From the NCBI RefSeq assembly GCF_039555335.1, contig NC_092635.1:48938052-49002051 (forward strand): 64,000 nt of DNA, read 5' to 3'. Shown here piece by piece: positions 23,101 to 35,100 of this stretch. Source of the DNA: Amphiura filiformis. Taxonomy: Eukaryota; Echinodermata; Ophiuroidea; Amphilepidida; Amphiuridae. Each line of letters starts with the position of its first letter. Position 1 is the first letter of the stretch. The notes beneath the pieces were generated by a model that was given only the letters and a program-made list of their open reading frames with translations, was not told the DNA's origin and searched no databases. The translations under genes and the position numbers were made by a program.

Positions 23101-26100
23101 AAAAAAGAGAAAAAAATGTATGTAGCATTTTTGTTGCAAGGAAAAAAAAAAAAATCTTCTGTGGCAACTTTTTCCCATTAACATCTGTATAGGCTATTCC
23201 AATTAAAATCCACACTCCCCTGTGGAAGATTTAGCTAGTCTTCCAGAGGGAGTATGAGTTTCGAATAGAATACAGAGTTGGGTAACTTCCATTTGAAATA
23301 CTCACTCCAGTTGTGGAAGATATAGGTAAAACAATAATACAGAGGGAGTATGGGTTTCAAAATGATTAACCTTAACCAATTACATTTAAAAAACATACTC
23401 CCCCTTTGGAAGATATTTCCAAAATCTTTCATATGGGTAGTGTGAATTTCAACAGGAATAGCCCATTTTGATTTTGAACAGAAAACTTCAAAGTTTAAAC
23501 AACCTCCTTGCAAAGGAGTGAATAAAAACTGTTAGCTTATTGGTCATTAAGTGCCAACTCAGAGCATGGGGTACATCATAAAATTTAGATTAAAAAAAAT
23601 TTTTGACACTGGTAGATATCCATGAAAAATCAAAAACCTGCAAATCAGAGCCCGTAACTCCACTTCAATTTGCAGAAATGGCAGGTTTTAATTTTTTTTC
23701 AGAAATCTAAATCTTATGGTGTACATCATATACTGAGTTGGCTTTGAATGACGGTTTTGTATCATCATTACCGCTATAGGTTTGGAGCTCTTGATCTTTT
23801 CTGCTAATTCTGCATAGGACCTTGATGCGAATGGAGCTTGCCCAAACAGACATTCTGAAAAATAAAAAATATTTACAATAACATTAAAGGAAGTCTCTGG
23901 CAATCACAATACTATGCTTTATATGTATAAGAAATAATTATCGAGCACAAATCACATGGCATTATTTACAAATAACTCATAAAAACATGCGATATTCAAA
24001 ATTCCTGGGCACCAACAGTCTGGCGCAATGACGTCATGGTTATTTGTGCTCAATTGTCATCAGCCTTCATTGTATACTGGGACGTCTTTGCACTACACAA
24101 TTTCGGCGCCGGATATTTTGAATATCGTGTGTTGACAGACGGATGTTTTTGTTCGTTTTTATGGTCAATATGAGATTGTTTTAAACCATGAGATTCATGC
24201 TTGACAATTATTTTCTTACTTATAAAGCATGATGTTGTGATTGCCGGAGACATCTTTCAATGGACCATTCCATTTGAAATTCATATAACCCCTATATGGA
24301 AGACATGATCTTAATCTCACACACAGCAAGTGTAGATTTCAAATTGAGTCACCCTAAACCCTCATTTGAAATTCACACTCCCTGTGTGGAAGATTAAGGT
24401 CATGTCTTCCATCGGAGGTGTACAGATGTCAACTGGAATAGCCAGAGTTACGGCTGCACACCCAAGTTGGCTATAGTTGCAATCGCCAAATTAGTGGTTG
24501 TCAGTGTGGGGTGGGGGTGGGGGTGGGTTGAGGTGGTTTGGAGCAAAGTAATGGAAGGGCTCCAAAAATTGCCTCAAATATATAGGAAATATTTTGAAAT
24601 CTTGTCTATTCTTATTGACAGATGAGGTGGAGGAGCAAAGCCTATAATTGGGGGCATTCCCCTTTGCTCCCGGGCTACCACTGGTTATAATTTTCCAAAA
24701 TGTTCTAGTGATATTTGACTCAAACCATACGAGCATAACATTTTCAGAACCATCCCCTCATTTTGCACACTATGTGCAATGATCCTGTAACAATCCAGTT
24801 GAGGTAGATGGGATGAGGATTGGTGTGAAGAAAATCATTATCTGCAGAACTCTTAATGCCTGCAGAATATGAAAGAATTTATCTTCTGTGGGAGACTTGT
24901 TGGGATCTTGGACCTTGTTGGGATTTACACAGCAAGGTCACATGATCTGATCTGAAGGACAACTGTATGAAGAGAGTAGCTAGTGAAAGAGAATTGCATT
25001 ATCATCGCTGGGCAGGAAAGGCCTCCAATGTACTTGTGGCCCTTGAACATGTTTAAAACAAAACTGCCAAGAGGTTACATAGGATGTTTTGCATTAAACA
25101 TATTCAGGGGCCAATGACTCATAGGAGGATTTTCCTGCCCAACAACAATACCACACATGTACTGACAAGTTTGTCTTGTCCATTCCAACTTTTGAGCTGG
25201 GAATTATTTCCTGAACATGTTTATGAAATCTTACCATACATAATGACACCCACAGACCACAGGTCCACTTTGGCATCATATTTACTCTTGCATATGATTT
25301 CAGGTGCCATGTATAATGGAGAGCCTCTTAAAGTGTCGGCGTAAACTTCCTCACTCAACTGTTGCGCAAAACCAAAGTCTGTGGATATATAAGAGACAAT
25401 GTTATTGTTATATAAATTTCATCATAAAACATGTAATCTGAGACAAATGTGTCAATTTCTTAACCCCGATGCTCCAGGTGTTTTTTTCGCAAGGAGGAAG
25501 GAAAGAAGGAAGGAATAAAGAAAGAAGAAGAAGAGAAAACTTTTTTTCACAGGTGAGGTTTTGAACCACAGAGTGGACCCAGTGGCGTACCGACTAGGGG
25601 TGGGGGAAAAGTTTGAAACACTGGGACAAAATTGATAACAATCTGTGATGTGCTTCAATTTTGCCAACCAAGGAAATTTTGATGGTAAACCACCACAAAA
25701 TTAACAAGAACCGGACTACCTATACCGTCACACACATGTGTAAGATATTTGGGTCCTTCCTGTTAGTATGAACGAAAACAATTCTGTGTGATAAATATGC
25801 TTTGCGTCGCTCCTTTGACATAATCAGTACATTGCGACATGAAGTACCAATTAGTTTTGGGTGCATTTCAAGCAAAACACATACAACCCAATTTTATTGC
25901 TCCATGCGCGTATCAAGATGATGATCGAGTCCAGGTTCTTGGTTTAAATCTGTGCACATCATTGAAACTCACCTGCAACTTTGAGTACTGGATCACATGT
26001 GTCTGACAACAGCAGGTTCTCTGGTTTGATTCTGTGCACACCGCTGAATCTCACCTGCAACTTTGAGTACTGGATCACATGTGTCTGACAACAGCAGGTT

Positions 26101-29100
26101 CTCTGGTTTAATTCTGTGCACACCATTGAAACTCACCTGCAACTTTGAGTACTGGATCACATGTGTCTGACAACAGCAGGTTCTCTGGTTTAATTCTGTG
26201 TACACCATTGAAACTCACCTGCAACTTTGAGTACTGGATCACATGTGTCTGACAACAGCAGATTCTCTGGTTTAATTCTGTGTACACCACTGAAACTCAC
26301 CTGCAACTTTGAGTACTGGATCACATGTGTCTGACAACAGCAGGTTCTCTGGTTTAATTCTGTGTACACCACTGAAACTCACCTGCAACTTTGAGTACTG
26401 GATCACATGTGTCTGACAACAGCAGGTTCTCTGGTTTAATTCTGTGTACACCACTGAAACTCACCTGCAACTTTGAGTACTGGATCACATGTGTCTGACA
26501 ACAGCAGGTTCTCTGGTTTAATTCTGTGTACACCATTGAAACTCACCTGCAACTTTGAGTACTGGATCACATGTGTCTGACAACAGGAGGTTCTCTGGTT
26601 TAATTCTGTGCACACCGCTGAAACTCACCTGCAACTTTGAGTACTGGATCACATGTGTCTGACAACAGCAGGTTCTCTGGTTTAATTCTGTGTACATCAT
26701 TGAAACTCACCTGCAACTTTGAGTACTGGATCACATGTGTCTGACAACAGCAGGTTCTCTGGTTTAATTCTGTGTACACCACTGAAACTCACCTGCAACT
26801 TTGAGTACTGGATCACATGTGTTTGACAACAGCAGGTTCTCTGGTTTAATTCTGTGTACACCATTGAAACTCACCTGCAACTTTGAGTACTGGATCACAT
26901 GTGTCTGACAACAGCAGGTTCTCTGGTTTAATTCTGTGTACACCATTGAAACTCACCTGCAACTTTGAGTACGGATCACATGTGTCTGACAACAGCAGGT
27001 TCTCTGGTTTAATTCTGTGCACACCATTGAAACTCACCTGCAACTTTGAGTACTGGATCACATGTGTCTGACAACAGCAGGTTCTCTGGTTTAATTCTGT
27101 GTACACCACTGAAACTCACCTGCAACTTTGAGTACTGGATCACATGTGTCTGACAACAGCAGGTTCTCTGGTTTAATTCTGTGCACATCATTGAAACTCA
27201 CCTGCAACTTTGAGTACTAGATCACATGTGTCTGACAACAGCAGGTTCTCTGGTTTAATTCTGTGTACACCACTGAAACTCACCTGCAACTTTGAGTACT
27301 GGATCACATGTGTCTGACAACAGCAGGTTCTCTGGTTTAATTCTGTGCACACCATTGAAACTCACCTGCAACTTTGAGTACTGGATCACATGTGTCTGAC
27401 AACAGCAGATTCTCTGGTTTAATTCTGTGTACACCACTGAAACTCACCTGCAACTTTGAGTACTGGATCACATGTGTCTGACAACAGCAGGTTCTCTGGT
27501 TTAATTCTGTGTACACCACTGAATCTCACCTGCAACTTTGAGTACTGGATCACATGTGTCTGACAACAGGAGGTTCTCTGGTTTAATTCTGTGTACACCA
27601 CTGAATCTCACCTGCAACTTTGAGTACTGGATCACATGTGTCTGACAACAGCAGGTTCTCTGGTTTAATTCTGTGTACACCACTGAATCTCACCTGCAAC
27701 TTTGAGTACTGGATCACATGTGTCTGATAACAGGAGGTTCTCTGGTTTAATTCTGTGCACACCATTGAAACTCACCTGCAACTTTGAGTACTGGATCATG
27801 TGTCTGATAACAGGAGGTTCTCTGGTTTAATTCTGTGCACACCATTGAAACTCACCTGCAACTTTGAGTACTGGATCATGTGTCTGACAACAGGAGGTTC
27901 TCTGGTTTAATTCTATGCACACCATTGAAACTCACCTGCAACTTTGAGTACTGGATCACATGTGTCTGATAACAGGAGGTTCTCTGGTTTAATTCTGTGC
28001 ACACCATTGAAACTCACCTGCAACTTTGAGTACTGGATCACATGTGTCTGACAACAGCAGGTTCTCTGGTTTAATTCTGTGTACACCACTGAAACTCACC
28101 TGCAACTTTGAGTACTGGATCACATGTGTCTGACAACAGCAGGTTCTCTGGTTTAATTCTGTGTACACCACTGAATCTCACCTGCAACTTTGAGTACTGG
28201 ATCACATGTGTCTGACAACAGGAGGTTCTCTGGTTTAATTCTGTGTACACCACTGAAACTCACCTGCAACTTTGAGTACTGGATCATGTGTGTCCGACAA
28301 CAGGAGGTTCTGTGGTTTGAGGTCCATGTGAGTTATGTTTTGAGAATGCAGAAATTGCAATGCACTAGCTGTAATTCAAATGAAATTTACAAGTTTACAA
28401 AACTTTCAGAAATCAATATACACAGCTTTAAAAATGATGAATTTATTGTACAAAAATACTATTGTGTAATAAATAAATGTTTCTTTTGTGTAATAAACAC
28501 CTGGTATCATAAACACATCACAAAAAGTAATTACCCTCCTATAAGGCGAAGAAAAAAGAAAACCCTGTTGTACAGGCCCGACCGACCCAGATTTTGAACA
28601 AATTGGGGAAAAAATTTTCCTGTACAATTGAATGCCAACCCAAATTTTGGAAATTTCAGGATTTTTTTGTATTTCCTAAAATTGCAAATTACTTACAGAT
28701 TTTGGTGATTTTTTGGGTCATTTCAAAACAAAAACAAAAAAAAAAAAAGGCCAACCGACCGACCTACTTGACAACCGTCCGCCCGCAGGACAGGGTTTCT
28801 TTTTTTCGTCGCCTAATATGAGACAATAACTCAAAATCTATGCATCAAATTATAAACCTGAAAAAGTAAAAAAAACCCATTTTAGTTCTGCAAATTGTGA
28901 AACCTCATTTGTCTGGATAGTCAAAATTTGTAGCCATGGTGACTTTTTGAACGAAAAAGGAAAAAAATTCAAAAATTGAACTGAAGAGCTACTCGTCCGT
29001 ATACCAGTGTATTTTTTACATGACTGGTCAAAGCAAGGCCCATGCAGAAAAAAGTAGCAAATTGCACAGGGGAAATGGTCAATTGCATGGAGAAAAACAG

Positions 29101-32100
29101 CTAATTTCGCAGGGCATAGCATGGAAATACCCAATTGGATGAAATTTGTAAATTTTGCAGGGGATTACACGGAAAATGGCCAGTTTTGCAAGGATTTGCA
29201 GGGACATCACAAGTTTGAAGAATAGTGCTTGTGCAAGGTTTACATCAAAGTTGTGAGATCATTTTTTGGGCGCAATATACCAGAAAGCATCTATGAAATT
29301 GGTTAATTGTGTGGGAAAAAATCAAATTCTATTGTCCAGAGAACTAGCGCAAATTGCGCAGAGCTTCGCAAGATTTTCCCCTTGGGAGTATGAATTTCAA
29401 ATATTGTTACCGAAATGAGTGACTCCATTTTAAATCTACATCCCTATGTGGGAGATTAAGGTCATGTCTTAAACGGGGGGTGTAATGGATTTCAACTGGA
29501 ATAGCCCAAAGTGTTGGTATCTTACCTAACTGCTGCAAAAATCTTCTGACAAACCTCTCTGGCAAGGCCTGTTTCTTGCGTATAAAAACCGATAAATCAC
29601 CGCCACTGCAGTACTCCATCACAAGGTAGATATAGTGATTGTCCCACTGAAATGAATAAACATAAAAATTGGTTGATATTTTCAGGTTGATAGTCCAAAA
29701 GGTCATGCATACACACCCTAACCCTGAACTATGCCATAACCCTAACCTATAATTTATGCCTTAATCCTAACATACCCTTATAAATGGAACCTAATCCAAT
29801 TTTAAAACCTAACCATAACTCTAATCCTAACACTTACGCCAACAATTGGCCAGGGGTGTAGTACCACCTTAAACCCTAACTTTAACCCTTTCCAGATAAT
29901 AACCCTTTGGACTATAATTAAAGACCGAATTAAAAAGACTAATTTGCGTCTGACGTCATGACAAAGGCATGCCGTGATTGGTTGCTGACCTGCGCAGTAT
30001 GGCATTTTTGGTCTGATTGACAGGACGTCATACGCAAACTAGTCTTTTTAATTCGGTCTTCAATCATAATGCAGTTCCCCCCAAAGAAACTGGGGCATCG
30101 AGTAAAGCTACGCAAAGTCACAGCCTAAGAGAGGGAGTACTGGAGGGAGAGCTTGCAGCCCTTTGTAGGCCACATGGCCAAAGCCTGAGAGAGGGAGTGT
30201 TTGAGGTTGCGGGGGAAACATGCAGTCCTTGTGGGCAACATGACCAAAATAGGTTGAAGTAAACTTAGCAGCTTTCTTTCAATTTCTGATTAATCTGCTG
30301 ATATACTGCCCAACACTCCTTGCAGGGTTTTGTGAGTTATGATTAATTTTTGAAATGTTCATGCAGTTGTTGCCCGAAGTCACTCCCATTGTGGCCTGTA
30401 CGCCATCCGCGATAATCAACTTTTGAAAAGTGCCCTAAACATGGATTTAACCCTTGGCTAAAATGATACTCTAAACAGGTAACACGCACCTGTTTACACA
30501 CCCTAACCAGGGATTTTATTCCTTGTATCGAATTTCATACCCTAAATTTCATTTTCGCGTATAGCAATTGCAATTTTGCTACCCTTTTTTCCAATTTTTT
30601 TCAATTTTCCAATCCAAGTTTTTGACACCCTAAACACGATAACCGCGCAGTGGCGTAACTCCTATGGGCTCTGGGGCGTGCCCCGGGCACCAGGCTAAGG
30701 GCACCCAAGCCTGGATAGCCTTTGACATGATAGTACTTTGTTATAGGAAAGAAGTGGAAACCTTTACCCACCATGCATTGCATTACTCTTCATTTGGGTG
30801 CCCTTCAACACAAAATTTTTCAGCTTAGCAACATATAAATTGTCATTTTAAAGACCTAAATTCAACTTGATTAAATACCCAAATTAGTGGTATTTATGCA
30901 CATTTTCAACACCAAGATCGCAATTGTTTTAGGAAGAGGGGGGCATTTTGTATTCTTGCCTCTGGGCGCCATATGCTACGTCACTGCAGCTAGTGACGAG
31001 TCTCCAATGTAAAGACATTAGAGAATATGAAAACATTTTGTTTTATTAACATGAACTGCATTGAAACATGATATAAATTTAATCTGAAACACTTCGTAAG
31101 TTATTCGGTAGGTCTATGGCTTTCAATACTACAATTGATTAGCTCTGCACCATGTTGGTCAGGGGCACCCGAACTACTTTCGCCCCCGGGCACCCTGACC
31201 CAAAGTTACGCCACTGTATCCGCGTATCGTGCCTACCCACGAAAAACTACCCTTTTTACATGTTTTTAATATCGCGGATGGTGTAATGGCCACAATGGGA
31301 GTGACCCCCGGAGTTGTTGCTTCTGGTCAGTTGTTGATGTGATCATGAAACTATAAAAATTACTGTTGAATACATCTTTCTCAACCTAAAATGCTCAGCA
31401 ATGTTAAATAGTAGGATTCTATGCAACCGATGAGGCACAAAATTACAGTCACATGATATTTGATACATCAAAACTAATCGTTAACAAAAAAAAATAATCA
31501 TAACATGTCGGTTGCAACACATAGTGGCGTAGAGTGATTTTCCAAATTTCCATTTCACATAGTGGCGTAAAGGTTTAGAGCAAGCTATATCCTAAAATAG
31601 GTATTACAATGTACTTTTTAACTATTAAAGATATTTAATAGTTTGAACCTTTAACTTAAATTTCAAATGGAATCAGGCCACTGAGAGATAACAGTAGAGA
31701 AGTATTAACTCCGTTATTAATAGCATATCCTTCAAACATGTTTTGCTCGGAGACATATTTTGTCCTTCACAGTAAGTTTGACAAGAAATTCAAGGCATAG
31801 AATAGAGAGTACATTTACCACAAAATCTTTGAGCTGTACGATGTAGTCATGGCGGATCTTCTTGAGGATCCCTATTTCCTGCAGAAGATTCTCTGTTGTC
31901 TTCTTGTTTAGACTGCTTCTCAGGATGCATTTGACGGCAACAACCTCTCTCTGTTGACTCTATAAAAATGGTAAAAGCCATATAAATATCATCATAAAAA
32001 ACATTTTCGATTTTTATAGGCCAAGTAAAAAAAACCCATATATATCGCCCAAACTTTTGGTGAGGGAGGCCCTTATTATTTGTTATTACCGTAACCATGC

Positions 32101-35100
32101 GGGCATAAGCCCACTCTCGGTTATAAGCCCACCCCCTATTTTTCAAAATATTTGAGAAACTAGGGTGCACTTGGGTATAAGCCCAGTACTAATTTTGACC
32201 AAATACTACCATCAAATCAATGGTGAATGAATAAATATGACATCTCTTGAACAAATCTTGTTGAATAATTTCATTTTAAGTTTGTTTTTCCTCTTTATTT
32301 TGAGGTTTTATTGAGCCAATTTATGCACAAATTTATAAACAACAGTGAGCTACAGTGAACGCAGGACTTTACCATAATGATATATGTGAGCAGCTAGGGT
32401 ATTTCCCAAATCACCCAAACTGGTTTCAGCTTGCTGGAACTTGCGATCTTGCTAGACCACACGCTCGATGCTCCAGATATGCCCTTAAGCCCCATCCAGT
32501 AGACACGTCTTTGGACAGTTTATAACATCCTTAAGCCTCGCCCACTTGCTGAAATTGGCATTAAAATTTAATCACTTTGTAAGTAAACAAAACACCAACA
32601 AGAACATGTTTGATAAATTACTGAAAACCAAGTCATTGCGCTAGATTGCATCAAAATAAATTGATAGCATTGCAAGGTTGTCCTGTACCGTCTGATTTAA
32701 TTTTTTAATTTTAGTCATTTTTCCATTTTTTCCATTTTTTGTTTGACCAAAAAAGCAAAAAGTACACAAAAATATTTATGACGGTAGCAGGTCTTTTTTT
32801 TAATTATCCTTTTTTACTGAAAAAGAATGTTAGCAAGAAAACAAGAAAAAGTCTGTCCCTGTGTTTGTTTACTCTAATAGCATCCCAATTGAATTTGTTT
32901 TAACAACCCCATTCATGCATTTCATAATTAAATATCGTAACATGTCAAAACACGACCATGAAAGGTCATGCACCTGGATTTGCTCCATTATCAATTGGCA
33001 ATGTTTTGTTATTGCTTCAATGTTCAATCAAATGTTTTGCATATCAATGACTGATGCTCTAATTGGCTACTGATTTCCCGGACTGATTTACAGCATGCTT
33101 CTATGCTCCGCCCAGTGACCCTCCCGAGTATTGATTGGCTGAATAGCCTGGCTGCATGGTCTGAGCATGTGAATATGTGTTTACACATGTGCTTCTTGTC
33201 AATCACTATGCTCCACCCACTAAAACGTCAGTAATCCACCTGAGTGTTGATTGGCTGGGCTGCATGGTCTAAGCACGTGGCATTAGCTAAACCCTGGGCA
33301 TTTATACCCGGGCCTCGTGGTCTTTCTACAGGGGCCTTCTCAGGTCTGGGAAAAAGTGGTCTGGGGAGCATAATTGAAAACATTTAATTGTACATGTACT
33401 GGTACATGCATAGCACAAATTTGAGCCGGGTTTTAGCTTTTAATACTGGCGTGGTGGGTGGGGGGGGGGGGGGGTTGTGGTCTGTGTATGACTGCTGATA
33501 CAATGACACTGTGCATGTTTTGCTTGACTTGATAACTTTATTATGATCACCTTTTTTTAATTAAAAAAATCGGGCATAAATATTATACAAATTAAAATTT
33601 TTCATAAATACTAGCCCCTCCCCGGGTATAAGCCCACCCCCATTTTTTGAGTGAAATCACCCATCTAGGGGGGTGGGCTTATACCCGGGTGGTTACGGTA
33701 TGTTATTTTTCAGTACCATTCATTGCAACGTGTTTGTCAACACATCATTAAAATGGGGAGCCCCTAATATTTTTGCTATTTCCTCAAAACCCTACCCCCT
33801 ACAATGTAGGTCGAATAGAGTGACTTTGCAAGGTGTTTATTAATGATAACAAAGAACTTCTTAGTATGTCTTTTAAAAACAAAGTAAGGGAGCAAAGAAG
33901 AAAAATAACAAAAATATTTGAAAATCTCCAAAAATCGGCAAGGGTGGGGACGATATTTATTTTCTTTGGCCTTTATAGTACGCTTACTACGCTACGCATT
34001 CAACAAGCACAACGCCTAGATGTTGATCCACAAGCCTTATTACACTTTACAGTAGAGAACAAAGTTCTGTTTTCTAAAAGGCAAATTCTGTTTTGTAAAT
34101 TGTGAATGAACCCCTTATTTTGAACAGTCCAAAATTTTGTTGAAGTGCAAACTAGTATAGCAACATTTTTGATGCAATCGCCCATTGTGATCGGCTGTAT
34201 TTACTTCAAGAACTTAATCCATTGCTTTACACAGTATGATGCTTCAGGGAATCTGGCTAGATTTCCAATGCAACAGTCTCTAGCCTCGAATGTGAAGCTC
34301 ATCAGCTGTGATAAATCAGTGCTCCCAAATGAAAAAACTTAGGCGCCAAATGAGTTGAACAATCGAAACTTTCGACCTACATACATGTTTATCCTACATT
34401 GACAGACATGCACACTCATTCAATTACATAATTCGTTTATTGGTACTGGCATATAAGCAGCCTTTGAAGTCGTAACTTGTTTACTGTGGGCCAGGAGTCT
34501 TGGCGATTAAAAGCTTCAACAGTTGGTTGCTATTTGCACCAGGGATTGAAGATTTAGTCGCATCAGAAAAAATCTTGTCGCCAATGTGACTAAAAAAAAT
34601 GGTCGCACCGTACAGCACTGAACGCGGATCGCGGAAGTGAAGACAAGATGGTGACTTTTGGCGAAATTCAAACTTGTGTACCCGTACCATAAAAAATCAT
34701 CTGAAGGACATGGAAATTATTTGAAATTTTTTATCTTGGTAATTCATGGAATCGATGCACTTGTTGATATCGTAGTTAGTAAGTTATTATTAATTCTTCT
34801 CAGGTCTTATATTGCTGACCAACCTACCGGGTCGAGGAACCCTGCGTTTTTTTCAATACAATTCCTCTAGCATTTCCATTCTCCACTCTGCACGAAGGCT
34901 AGAGGAATTCAGCTATACATGTATATATGCATGTGCAAGTGCATCAGATCAGTTTGCCTGCCAAAAAATATCTGCCCCCTGCTTGCCGAAAACTTCACGC
35001 TCACCCGGCCCCTTTGCTTTGGCTTGCTAAGAAATCTGTATGTACCCTCCTTTTAAAAATCTATGAGCTTATATCTCTACATGTAGTTCAGCATCACACG

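Noticed and set aside
25993-28253. Many 60-residue minus-strand frames containing [11 protein letters not shown], resembling a kinase multi-copy array
   Set aside because: They are array units; the HRI part is intron sequence, the catalytic Asp is absent and the 82-bp period shifts frame each unit. Only 28264-28368 is a real exon.
25930-28263. CRISPR-like regular repeat array
   Set aside because: Units are contiguous with no unique spacers and the genome is animal.
29710-29895. True interstitial telomere
   Set aside because: CCCTAA words are irregular and interrupted; only telomere-like satellite text can be claimed.
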